Positions 17,233-25,581 of a stretch of DNA of 50,131 nt are shown here, one piece after another. The DNA comes from Myxosarcina sp. GA_180221_E-2-1-MAG-40_15 (GTDB taxonomy: Bacteria; Cyanobacteriota; Cyanobacteriia; Cyanobacteriales; Xenococcaceae). How positions within the stretch are numbered: the first letter of the stretch is position 1; each line of letters begins with the position of its first letter. The stretch covers positions 1 through 50,131 of the forward strand of contig JAIMKV010000031.1 in assembly GCA_020692205.1 (NCBI GenBank), read 5' to 3'. Position numbers and translations under genes: made by a program. The notes under the pieces were generated by a model, which was not told where the DNA came from, did no database searches, and saw nothing but the letters and a program-made list of their open reading frames with translations.

Positions 17233-18383
17233 TCTATATTGTTTGTCAATTTATGTATTCCGTAAATATCTAAAAATCTGTAACCCAATGCGCGATCGCT
17301 TTTAAAGTAAAGAGGAAATAATTCAACCATTTCATCGACTCCTCTTTCTCCCCAGTACAACTTAGCGTAGCCGTATGCTTCTGTTATTTCTGATTTAAAC
17401 TGCCTAGCAGTTCCCCCAAGAATCAAAATTTCGTCTATTGCTATTGGGATATGGACATCCAGCCATTTTTGCAAGCGTACCCAAAAAGTTTTTTTAGTTT
17501 CTTCAAACGTTTCCTGAAGTCTTTTTAGTTCCTTGCTTTGATTATTTCTTCTTTCCCCTCTAATTAAACTTTTGAAAATTCGCTCTTTGTTTTCTTCATT
17601 TTCGCCGATTCGTGGGATTATTTCTTCCAAATCGGATATTTTTTGCCCCACATTTTGCTTTCTAAAATCTGTTATAAAATCAAAATATCCGATTCGTTCC
17701 GTTTCCTCTTTAGAAAAAGATCCTTTATCGAAGATAAGACAGCTAGAATTTCGATACCCTAGCATGATTACTCCTAGCTTTTTGTTATCAAATATATTGC
17801 CACCTTTGTTTTCTTCTCTACACAATTGTTCCTCTATTGCTTTATATAAAATTCCTCCCTGTCCTTCTATATAACAATTAAACGTTTTTAATTTTCCTTC
17901 TATCACTTCACCGCGAAATTGATATTGGCAAATTTGGCTTTTAAGGCTTTTTTCTATGTCTTTTCTGCCTTCACATTCATCTGAGGGAATAACTAAATTT
18001 ACAGCTACTTCAAACCCTTTTCTATTTAACTCATGCTTTTCTATAACTGCTCCTATAGCAGCTAATATTTTCTCAACCGCATATTCGTACTTTACTCTTT
18101 CAATTTGTACAACTTTAAAATCGCAAAATTGCTTTGCTAATGCTCCTACCGCGATCGCTTTTCCCGATCGCGTCGTCTTTCTAGCTATCCAGGCATTGTT
18201 TTCTGGACTGATATTCTCCAATAATTCTATTTTGCTTAGACACCTTCTATCCAATTCAACTACATTAGATTCCATTTTTATCGGATCTATTTGCTTTCCG
18301 CCTTGGCTTAATATCGTGACAAATCCTTTGGTCAGACTTGCTCCAATATCTAAACTCAAAATTAAATTACATTCAGATTCCAT
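17229..18383 (-). CDS. ParM/StbA-like actin homologue (plasmid segregation)
   Basis: Actin/Hsp70-fold ATPase of 384 residues. The phosphate-1 loop is SLDIGASLTKGF with Asp12; a weak phosphate-2 region is LGVIMLGYRNSS; the adenosine motif is ILILGGTARQF near 330. This layout fits plasmid ParM/StbA/Alp7-type proteins that polymerise to push plasmid copies apart. It is the first gene of a five-gene minus-strand operon with overlapping ParR-like gene. The region ahead (18474-18720) carries TTGTCTACA-type repeats that could be centromere and operator. Family call good; filament formation is inferred. Confidence 0.8.
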   Translation of the reverse strand: MESECNLILSLDIGASLTKGFVTILSQGGKQIDPIKMESNVVELDRRCLSKIELLENISPENNAWIARKTTRSGKAIAVGALAKQFCDFKVVQIERVKYEYAVEKILAAIGAVIEKHELNRKGFEVAVNLVIPSDECEGRKDIEKSLKSQICQYQFRGEVIEGKLKTFNCYIEGQGGILYKAIEEQLCREENKGGNIFDNKKLGVIMLGYRNSSCLIFDKGSFSKEETERIGYFDFITDFRKQNVGQKISDLEEIIPRIGENEENKERIFKSLIRGERRNNQSKELKRLQETFEETKKTFWVRLQKWLDVHIPIAIDEILILGGTARQFKSEITEAYGYAKLYWGERGVDEMVELFPLYFKSDRALGYRFLDIYGIHKLTNNID

Positions 18384-18473
18384 TTTTTTCTATTGTTTTT
18401 AAGCCTTTAAGCGGTTTATTCTGGCAATCCACTATTAAACTTCGCTTTCCTGATATTAATAATTAATATACTC

Positions 18474-18720
18474 GATTTGTACATTTTTGTACTTTGTAAA
18501 CAAATATTACAATTTTTAGTACCTAAAATTGTAGACATTTTGTAGATTAAGACTTTTGAGCGTGTTGCACACTATTAAAAGACTAGGCTCTACTTTTCTT
18601 TTTTTTAATTGTCTACAATTTGTCGATTAAATTTAATGTTACATAAATAATACTCAGGATAAAAAAAGGAAAATAATAGACTTTGGATAATAAATTGTCT
18701 ACATATTGTTTACAATTTAT
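18474..18720. repeat. Candidate parC centromere / operator repeats
   Basis: The 520-bp gap between the divergent partition and mobilisation genes (18384-18903) has no ORF. Its middle holds related units: GTACATTTTTGTAC near 18479, TTGTAAACAA (18495), TTGTAGACA (18530), TTGTAGATT (18541), TTGTCTACAA (18609), TTGTCGATT (18620), TTGTCTACA (18695) and TTGTTTACAA (18706). Most are variants of the near-palindrome TTGTNNACAA in both orientations. Location just upstream of a ParM-like gene is where parC sites lie. The remaining part, 18721-18903, may contain oriT, since the relaxase genes follow, but I recognise no nic motif. Confidence 0.55.
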
Positions 18721-18903
18721 CAATGTTTTGAGTCTTTTATTGTTGATTTTTGACAGATATTTGAAAAATTAAAAGTGTATTACAATAGGGGCAAGCAATA
18801 TTGAGTAAGGCAATAAAAAAACAAGTTGATTTTTGAAAGGAAAAATGGGTAAATTTGTTTTATCAGCGATACGCAGAAAAACAAAAAAAATAAAATAAAT
18901 TTA

Positions 18904-19254
18904 GTGAGGACGGTTCAAGAGGACACCTGCCAAGTGCGAATAAGGATTCCTGTAAGCATGAAGACGAGGCTTGAGTCGATATCAGAGGCGAAAGAAATTC
19001 CTTTTGCAAATGTGCTGTTGCTTCTAATCAATAAACTGCTTCAAAGAAAACCAGATATATTCGATGTATTCGATCGCCCCATAGACCTTATAGGGATAGA
19101 ACAAAAGCTGGTAATACAGCAAATGAAAGTCATCTCTGCTTATAATTTGATGCGATTAGAGATAGCACCTAAAAGTCAGAAAATCGATCGAAAATGCCAG
19201 ATCTTTTTGGCAGAATCAGATGAATTTATCAGGCAGTTAACAGAAAAAATCTAA
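18904..19254 (+). CDS. Ribbon-helix-helix relaxosome accessory protein (MobC-like)
   Basis: A 116-residue protein directly upstream of the relaxase (11-base gap), the position of MobC/TraJ-like accessory factors. The N-terminus fits a ribbon-helix-helix: strand CQVRIRIPVS, helix MKTRLESISEAKE, turn and second helix PFANVLLLLINKLL. The C-terminal half is helical. The start is uncertain: GTG at 18904 has no clear ribosome site, while a GTG 30 bases further in follows GAGGA. It probably binds oriT and helps the relaxase, and may repress its own operon. Function inferred from context. Confidence 0.6.
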   Translation: MRTVQEDTCQVRIRIPVSMKTRLESISEAKEIPFANVLLLLINKLLQRKPDIFDVFDRPIDLIGIEQKLVIQQMKVISAYNLMRLEIAPKSQKIDRKCQIFLAESDEFIRQLTEKI

Positions 19255-19265
19255 AGAGGTAAACG

Positions 19266-20855
19266 ATGATCGCAAAAGCTCATCGCGGGGAAAGTTTTAG
19301 CCAAACGGTTGAATACGTACTCCAGGAAGAAAAAAAACCAGAAATTGTATATGGAAATTTTCCAGAAGCGATCGCATCCGAACCAGATGTTGCTGAAATT
19401 GCTCGTCGGTTTAATAATCAAGCAGCATTGAACCGACGAGTAGAAAAGCCTCTTTATCATGTTTCAATTTCTCCAGACTCTACAGAAGACTTGAATTCTG
19501 TTGATTGGTCGGAATTAGCAGATGATTTTGTTAAAAAGATGAGGCTAGAGTCAAATTTGGTACTAGGTGTCGTGCATAACGATACTTATTATCCCAATAC
19601 AAACAAGCTTCGCCCTCACTTGCATTTAGTCATCAATACCGTTAATTGTCAGACTAATAAATGTGCAGACCTCTATTACGACTATTTTATGGTCGAGAAT
19701 TTGTTGAGAGATTTTGAAGAACGATTTGACAAAAAACAGGAGGTGGTTGACGAACGAAAGGCAGAACTACAGAATACGATAGACGAAAAGTCCAAAAATG
19801 AATCGGATGAATCAGATCTCCAAACTCTTAAAGCCGATGTTCTATCCGATTTAGAAAGAATAGATAATCTTGCTACTCAAATAGAGACTCGCGAGCCAAA
19901 TATTAATGGACTCGATCTTGCTGCGTATGCACTAAAATCCGTATCTTCTGTCGCTAAAATTGCTTCCTTATTCTTAGACTTAATTTCCTCTAAACAGGAT
20001 TTAGAGCAAGAGAGCTTGAAGCTCAATGCGGTACTCGAACGGGCAAAAGATTTAGAACAATTAAATCCTCAACTGCTACCTTCGGAAGATCGATTTGCAA
20101 TTGAAGAGATTTCTGTTGAGTGTTTGCCCGAATTTATCGATAAAGCAGAACGACTTATCGAACAACAGAGACTTTTAGTTTCTTCTTCTGATAAGGATCG
20201 ACCGAGATTAGCTTCAGAATCGGACGAATGTACCGTAGAAAAAGATGAAGTTTTTGATAAATTTCTCAGTTATTTTCAGACGGTAGATTCTTTAAATGGG
20301 CAGCCGAATAAAAAGCAGTACCGAGTTAAAGGGCGGACATTTGGGGAAGTAGTACTCGACAATTCACGCGACAACAAAGGAATTTCCATACAGATAAGAT
20401 CCGAATCCGTCTATAGCTCTAGATTTGAACGAGAAAAACAGCAATGGTCGGTAGCTGTTGATAAGCTTGGGGAAAATGAAAAAAGACTGATAAACCAACT
20501 TCCTCAATCTGAAAATGAGGTCAGGCGGAGGCAAAATGAAAATTATCTTGCCGACCATCTCGACAGAGAATTCGATCGACCGAATGCCCCAGGCAAAATA
20601 ACTTGGTTTTTTGGAGAAGGCGAACGCGATTTCTATGATTTCTACCGACAAAAAGATTCAAACGGAAAAAGATTAATTAAGGGAGTTGAAGCAGTCGATA
20701 GAAATATTGTTTTTAAAGCAGAGGTATCGGCTAAGGGCGCGATTGACGTAACTGAAAACAATATTTCTACACAGCGTCTCGAACAATTTATTAAATGGCA
20801 GGATCGATCGAGACATCAAGCTTCACAAACACAAAACTCAAGAAGACAGCGATAA
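19266..20855 (+). CDS. MOBP-like relaxase (DNA strand transferase)
   Basis: The first 160 residues match the relaxase/mobilisation nuclease domain: IAKAHRGESFSQTVEYVL with likely nicking Tyr17, YHVSIS at 64-69, and the metal site with His104 (VVHNDT) and His118/His120 (RPHLHLVINT). It would nick oriT and stay covalently bound to the transferred strand. The remaining ~370 residues are acidic and helical, with coiled-coil-prone segments, and are not recognised. The insert TYYPNTNKLR between the His residues is longer than in many relatives. It is preceded by an RHH accessory gene and followed by type IV secretion genes. Confidence 0.85.
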   Translation: MIAKAHRGESFSQTVEYVLQEEKKPEIVYGNFPEAIASEPDVAEIARRFNNQAALNRRVEKPLYHVSISPDSTEDLNSVDWSELADDFVKKMRLESNLVLGVVHNDTYYPNTNKLRPHLHLVINTVNCQTNKCADLYYDYFMVENLLRDFEERFDKKQEVVDERKAELQNTIDEKSKNESDESDLQTLKADVLSDLERIDNLATQIETREPNINGLDLAAYALKSVSSVAKIASLFLDLISSKQDLEQESLKLNAVLERAKDLEQLNPQLLPSEDRFAIEEISVECLPEFIDKAERLIEQQRLLVSSSDKDRPRLASESDECTVEKDEVFDKFLSYFQTVDSLNGQPNKKQYRVKGRTFGEVVLDNSRDNKGISIQIRSESVYSSRFEREKQQWSVAVDKLGENEKRLINQLPQSENEVRRRQNENYLADHLDREFDRPNAPGKITWFFGEGERDFYDFYRQKDSNGKRLIKGVEAVDRNIVFKAEVSAKGAIDVTENNISTQRLEQFIKWQDRSRHQASQTQNSRRQR

Positions 20856-20862
20856 ATAAGTG

Positions 20863-20967
20863 ATGAAAAAAATATTATTACCGTCAATAATTGCTATTGC
20901 TTTTCTTTTGTTTTCTCTATCTGCTTCTGCTGTATCTATTGTGTCCTATGCAGCTCACCACGAGTAA
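20863..20967 (+). CDS. Tiny 34-residue exported peptide
   Basis: ATG at 20863, seven bases past the relaxase stop, opens a 34-codon frame: a KKILL start, a hydrophobic core (IIAIAFLLFSL) and a signal-peptidase-like SASA site, leaving about 11 residues ending AAHHE. It lies in the operon between relaxase and pilin. There is no lipobox Cys, so it is not a VirB7-type lipoprotein. It may be a membrane peptide or a leader; unrecognised. Confidence 0.4.
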   Translation: MKKILLPSIIAIAFLLFSLSASAVSIVSYAAHHE

Positions 20968-20991
20968 CAATTTTATTTACAAATAAAAAGA

Positions 20992-21501
20992 ATGAACAAC
21001 ATTAACAAATTCAAATCGATAGCGGTAGCAAAAAATAATAGAGTAACCTTCTGTATAATTGCTGCTTTATCGATATTTGCAGCTTATTATTTTACCAGCT
21101 TAGTTTCTTTTTTTCTTTTATGTGTCGTTGGTAGTGCAATCGCTAGATTATTCAATTTAAATTTTAAACTAATACTACCAATAATAATTGCGATTGGTTT
21201 CGTTTTATCGATTCAAAGTCCTTCAAATGCGGTAATTTTTGAAGGTTTGGAAACAGCAGCGACTAGTGCCATAACTAATACGGGTGCTGATACAGGTGTA
21301 GACACAACTGTTATTGAAGGAGTTTTTGACCTTATTAGAGTAATTATCGGGATTGTATTTGTCTCTGCTATCGCTTATGCAGGATATCGAGCTTGGCAAG
21401 GAGAAAACTACGGTGCGATTGCAACCAGTATTTTTGCAGGAGCAATGTTAGTAGCTGCAATCGAAACAGTTTCTTTCATGTTAGTGGGAACAGGAGCCTA
21501 A
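20992..21501 (+). CDS. VirB2/TrbC-like prepilin of the conjugation system
   Basis: A small hydrophobic protein with the shape of a conjugative prepilin: a long N-terminal presequence with hydrophobic segments to about residue 75, a cleavage-like site SPSNA-VIFEG, then a mature part of about 90 residues. That part has two membrane helices (VFDLIRVIIGIVFVSAIAYA and SIFAGAMLVAAIETVSF) joined by a short loop YRAWQGENYGAIA. It directly precedes the VirB3-VirB4 gene, the usual virB order. The presequence is longer than in VirB2 itself. Identification rests on topology and position. Confidence 0.6.
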   Translation: MNNINKFKSIAVAKNNRVTFCIIAALSIFAAYYFTSLVSFFLLCVVGSAIARLFNLNFKLILPIIIAIGFVLSIQSPSNAVIFEGLETAATSAITNTGADTGVDTTVIEGVFDLIRVIIGIVFVSAIAYAGYRAWQGENYGAIATSIFAGAMLVAAIETVSFMLVGTGA

Positions 21502-21510
21502 TGTTTAGGT

Positions 21511-21547
21511 AGTAATTGCGATCGCATCTGTATCGATCGCAATTACT
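21511..21547 (+). terminator. Perfect 14-bp stem-loop between pilin and VirB4 genes
   Basis: AGTAATTGCGATCG (21511-21524) and its exact complement CGATCGCAATTACT (21534-21547) enclose a 9-base loop. It lies 10 bases after the pilin stop. No T run follows, so it may attenuate read-through or protect the 3' end of an abundant pilin message rather than end transcription fully. Confidence 0.5.
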
Positions 21548-21583
21548 CAATTGCATTTACATTTCGGTCAAGTTTCATAAAAA

Positions 21584-24500
21584 ATGACTCATACATCAAA
21601 TAAGAATTATCCTATTAAAGTCTATAAAGTTTTAAATACCAGACCAAAATTCTTTATACTCCCCGCCGATTTACTAATTCCTTTAGGTTTAATCTCTACT
21701 TTTAACTTTGTATTTTTCTATATAATATTGGGTTTAGAACCAGTTTTGCTTTTTGCAATAGAAGCTTGGTTAGGAGGTGGATGGTGGATTTTAGCAGGGG
21801 AAAAAAGCTATAAATTTACAGATAAACTATACCCTCATTCTGGGAAAAGATATTACAACCTAAATACGTTATTCGTTGCTGCTACAGATTTGGGTACGTT
21901 TAAAAGAAAAATGAAAACTAAGATTAAGCCTGTAAGAGTTAAGAATAAGCAAGGAAAAAAAGATAAGTTAGCTCCTTTTCAAATGGAGTCCGATCTGCAC
22001 TCTATTATGGAAGTTGAATTTGGTGAAGATGAATTTTCTTTATTATTAAAATGCGATACAAGAGGAAATTGGTCGGCTACGATTCCTTTTGCCCTAAATG
22101 GAATTCATACTCAGCTATACGATGGAGAAATAGAAGATTATTCATCTGCCCTAAGCGATGCTTTAAAAGATATTCCTTATGGAGAAACCGCAACTTTTAA
22201 AATAGGATGTCGCTCGAAAACACGACATAGAATATCACAATTGGATCGTTTATCTCAAAACAATAGAATTCCTTTAATCGAACTATTGCTAGAAAGCGAT
22301 CGCCAAAGGATAGAAAAAATTACTGAAAAAGGATTTAGGCAAGAATGGGATCAATACATTTTTGTGAGCTGGACTCAGACAAAACAAAAAATGCGGAAGA
22401 ACAATGACTTTTTATCTTCATTGCTAAATTCTTTCAGCACAATTTTTTCGGCAAAAAGCGAAAATTTTGCTGGTATCAAAGCAGAAAAACAAAGAGAAAT
22501 TTATATTCAACTTGCTAAAGAAATATATGAAAACAGTTATATTCCTTGGAAAACTACTCTTTCAACCAAAGCAAAGTTAGCTTGTCGTCCGCTATCTTCA
22601 AAAGAAATCTGGGAAGATTTATTATGGTATCGCTTTAATAAACAAAAAGCACCTGAAATTCCTCAATTAATAAAAGTTCGGCGTTCGGGACAGAACATAG
22701 AATCTCAAATCAAAGTTTACAATACCAAAAATCCCAAAGACACGATATCCGTTCTTTTACAAGGAGAAAAAGGAAGGTCGAGTTGTCCGCAGCATTACGA
22801 ACGAAGAGACGTAGTGGCAGTAAATGAAGAATTAGTAGCTGCGATGGTTTTAGAAGAACCAGTAGAGCTTTGGGATAGCAAACGAAAGCAATGGGATTGG
22901 CTGTGGTCGAAGATTTCCGATGCAAGCGTATTGGATACGGAAGTTTATTTTCAAATATCTAATGCCAATAAAAAAGAAATTGAGACTAGCCTGACTAAGA
23001 TCACCAAGCAATCATCTGCTGATAATGAATATGCCATAAGAAGGGGAGAAGGTCTAAACGTTGGTTCGACATTTAAACAAAGAGAAGCAATAGAAGCAAG
23101 ATCGAGACTCCATCAGGGAGCAGACACTCATTACGGAGCGATGACCATTTTAATCTATCGAAAGGATTTAGAGAATTTGTCTCGTGCCTGTAATCGATTG
23201 TCAGATGCGTTTTCTCCTGCCAAATTAGTTCGAGAAGAAAATGTGTGCTGGAAACTTTGGAATGAGACTTTACCATTTAACAATCACCAGCAGCTTAGAT
23301 CGACTCATGTATTTTCAGAAAGAAGATTTATATTTGATAGCTTCAGTATTCGGGGTTTTCTGCCTCTAAGAAAGCCGCAACCACTACATGAAACTGGTTT
23401 AGAACTGATTCATCGTGAAGGTGGTTTTCCCATCCATCTAAATCTTTTTAAAGAATCCGAAAGGGCAATTATCACGGGCAAGTCAGGATCGGGAAAATCA
23501 GTAATTTCGTTTGGGATTATTCAAGAAGCTTTGGCTCGGAATGCCAAAGTGGTTGGGATTGATATGTCTAACGCTGGAGAGTCAACATTTCAACTAATAA
23601 CCGAGCTATTGGGAGATCGCGGAGCTTATTTTAATATTGCTGAATGTTCGTATAATCTTTTGCAGCCTCCAGATTTGAGAAATTACGCTCCCCATGAGAG
23701 AGAGCGAAGAATGAAAATTTGGGAAAACTCTCTGAGAACAGCCCTGATTTCTTTAGCGATGGGAAAAATTGACGATCCAGAGCTTTATGAGAGAGTCGAT
23801 AGCATTTTATTAAAACTGCTCAATACTTTTCTTAATGATGAGATTATTATTGAAAAATACAACAATGCTTTTGATGGTGGTTGGCAATCCTCTGAGTGGC
23901 AGGATATTCCAGTCCTGGAAGATCTTCTGTTTTTCTGTTCTCGTGAAAAACTCGGACTGTACGACTATAGCGAAATTGACGAACGAGCGATCTCGCAAAT
24001 AAATAATCAAATAGGGGCAAAGTTAGTAGATCCCAACATTGGCAAAGCGATTTCTCGTCCTTCGGATATTCCACCTCTACCGGACATGACTTTTTTCGCT
24101 TTATCAGGGCTGACTAATGAAACCAATAGCTACATCATGGCGTTAGTAGCTCAAATGGCTTGTCTTAACGTGGCCTTAGAAAATCCTAAAAGTCTATTCG
24201 TAATGGACGAATGCTCAGTACTTCTGAACAAAAGAGGGTTTGCCGATATTGTTGGCGAACGATTTGCAACGGGAAGAAAAGAAGGACAGAGTGTTCTGCT
24301 AATAGGTCAGGATTTAGAATCGATTGCTAAATGCTCTGCTAGGGACAAAATTTTAGTTAATACAGACTATCATTTAATTGGCAAAACGACTAGTAGTTCG
24401 ATTAAGACTTATGAGGAATTATTAAAGACTCCTTATGAAGTAATTTTGCCTAATACAGCACAAAGTTTTGTTTCCAACCGCCAATATCTCTTTTCAAATT

Positions 24501-24730
24501 GGCTTTTGTGTCAAGACGATCGATTTTGGAGTTGTCAATATTTCCCAAGTTTAATCGCCCTTGCTGCTTTAGCTAATAGTCAGGATGAACGGGCAGCCAG
24601 AGCAAAAATACTAGAGCGATATCCACGCACTACTCTGGGGATAATGAAGGGATTGTCTTTGTATAGCAAGCAGATGAGGGCTTCCTATCGGCGTAAAGAA
24701 GAATTTAAAAGTTTGTCTATTGCAAGTTGA
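21584..24730 (+). CDS. virB4: VirB3-VirB4 fusion ATPase of the type IV secretion system
   Basis: The C-terminal half is a VirB4/TraC conjugation ATPase: Walker A ITGKSGSGKSV around 630-638, Walker B LFVMDECSVLL near 870-878, and GRKEGQSVLLIGQD after it. The N-terminus, residues about 15-70, starts with a VirB3-like unit: a short basic segment and paired hydrophobic helices (IPLGLISTFNFVFFYIIL, then LFAIEAWLGGGWW). Fused VirB3-VirB4 proteins are known in other systems. It powers pilus assembly and substrate transfer at the inner membrane. The chain, 1048 residues, is longer than free VirB4 (about 800), in keeping with the fusion. The next gene starts within a few bases. Confidence 0.88.
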   Translation: MTHTSNKNYPIKVYKVLNTRPKFFILPADLLIPLGLISTFNFVFFYIILGLEPVLLFAIEAWLGGGWWILAGEKSYKFTDKLYPHSGKRYYNLNTLFVAATDLGTFKRKMKTKIKPVRVKNKQGKKDKLAPFQMESDLHSIMEVEFGEDEFSLLLKCDTRGNWSATIPFALNGIHTQLYDGEIEDYSSALSDALKDIPYGETATFKIGCRSKTRHRISQLDRLSQNNRIPLIELLLESDRQRIEKITEKGFRQEWDQYIFVSWTQTKQKMRKNNDFLSSLLNSFSTIFSAKSENFAGIKAEKQREIYIQLAKEIYENSYIPWKTTLSTKAKLACRPLSSKEIWEDLLWYRFNKQKAPEIPQLIKVRRSGQNIESQIKVYNTKNPKDTISVLLQGEKGRSSCPQHYERRDVVAVNEELVAAMVLEEPVELWDSKRKQWDWLWSKISDASVLDTEVYFQISNANKKEIETSLTKITKQSSADNEYAIRRGEGLNVGSTFKQREAIEARSRLHQGADTHYGAMTILIYRKDLENLSRACNRLSDAFSPAKLVREENVCWKLWNETLPFNNHQQLRSTHVFSERRFIFDSFSIRGFLPLRKPQPLHETGLELIHREGGFPIHLNLFKESERAIITGKSGSGKSVISFGIIQEALARNAKVVGIDMSNAGESTFQLITELLGDRGAYFNIAECSYNLLQPPDLRNYAPHERERRMKIWENSLRTALISLAMGKIDDPELYERVDSILLKLLNTFLNDEIIIEKYNNAFDGGWQSSEWQDIPVLEDLLFFCSREKLGLYDYSEIDERAISQINNQIGAKLVDPNIGKAISRPSDIPPLPDMTFFALSGLTNETNSYIMALVAQMACLNVALENPKSLFVMDECSVLLNKRGFADIVGERFATGRKEGQSVLLIGQDLESIAKCSARDKILVNTDYHLIGKTTSSSIKTYEELLKTPYEVILPNTAQSFVSNRQYLFSNWLLCQDDRFWSCQYFPSLIALAALANSQDERAARAKILERYPRTTLGIMKGLSLYSKQMRASYRRKEEFKSLSIAS

Positions 24731-24750
24731 AGTTAAAGGGAGAGAAAAAC

Positions 24751-25572
24751 GTGAAATTAAAAATTATTGTTTTAGCTACTATTAGCTTGGTCAGTATTGG
24801 CAATTGCGATCGCGTATTCGCTCAAAATCTTACTGCCCCATCTGAAGATATCCCAGACTACAGTAAGGTTGAAATCGATCCTGAATTCGATCTAGGTGGA
24901 CTTACCAATTCCATCAAAGATAGCATTATTGGATTTGTCTTAGATAATCTGGGAGCAGAAACGTTTCTGACCGAACTCAATCAAGATCTTTCTGCTCTTA
25001 CTGGAGATATTACAACTTTTCTCAGCATTAGAGGCAAGGAAGCAGATTCTGGTAGATTGGGAATTCCTAACGTTCAGCAAGCCAAACAAATATTTTTAGA
25101 AGATGCAGAATTAGGAGAACTAAACGATGTTTTATCGGGACAAACGGGAACTACGTACGCTAACCGAGAAAAACTATACCAGCAATATCTCCGCTCATTA
25201 AGTCAAGAATATTCAGAAAATAGTGCCTTGTCTTTAGAAGGACAATCAAAACTCGAAGCTAAAGTTGATTCTGCTATTTCTTCTGCGAAGCAATCTCTCT
25301 ACATTGCAGAAGATAGTAGCGGTCAAGATATTTCTCAAAATATCATGCGAAATATTTCTAACCAATTAGCTTTAGATCAACAGGTTAATGCTATGGCAAT
25401 CGCGGATATGCAGGATGCTAAAATAGACCGCTCTTTGTCCTTACAACTAAGTTCCGAGGCTTTAACGGAACTTAGTAAGCAGAATATGGCGAGAGAAAGA
25501 CAACAGGCTGCTGCCAATGCTGCTGCTGGACAATCTTTATTTTTGATTTCCATCCCAGGTAAAAAAGATTAA
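24751..25572 (+). CDS. Exported helical T4SS protein, VirB5/TrbJ-like
   Basis: The start is set at GTG 24751, preceded by AAAGGGAGAG; a TTG at 24727 overlapping the VirB4 stop would add eight residues and spoil the signal peptide. The signal peptide runs KLKIIVLATISLVSI to about FAQ-NL. The mature protein is alpha-helical with long amphipathic stretches near the C-terminus (ISNQLALDQQVNAMAIADMQ), the look of VirB5/TrbJ minor pilus proteins. It lies between the VirB4 and VirB6 genes, exactly where virB5 is expected. No conserved motif proves it; the call comes from topology and position. Confidence 0.5.
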   Translation: MKLKIIVLATISLVSIGNCDRVFAQNLTAPSEDIPDYSKVEIDPEFDLGGLTNSIKDSIIGFVLDNLGAETFLTELNQDLSALTGDITTFLSIRGKEADSGRLGIPNVQQAKQIFLEDAELGELNDVLSGQTGTTYANREKLYQQYLRSLSQEYSENSALSLEGQSKLEAKVDSAISSAKQSLYIAEDSSGQDISQNIMRNISNQLALDQQVNAMAIADMQDAKIDRSLSLQLSSEALTELSKQNMARERQQAAANAAAGQSLFLISIPGKKD

Positions 25573-25581
25573 TTAAAAATT

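Noticed and set aside
17956-18402. Open frame of 148 codons on the + strand inside the ParM-like gene
   Set aside because: Fully antisense to a gene with clear actin-family motifs; its product is Ser/Ile/Phe-rich as expected of a shadow frame.
18721-18903. oriT nic site
   Set aside because: The location is right, next to the relaxase gene, but I recognise no known nic sequence, and hairpins here are weak.
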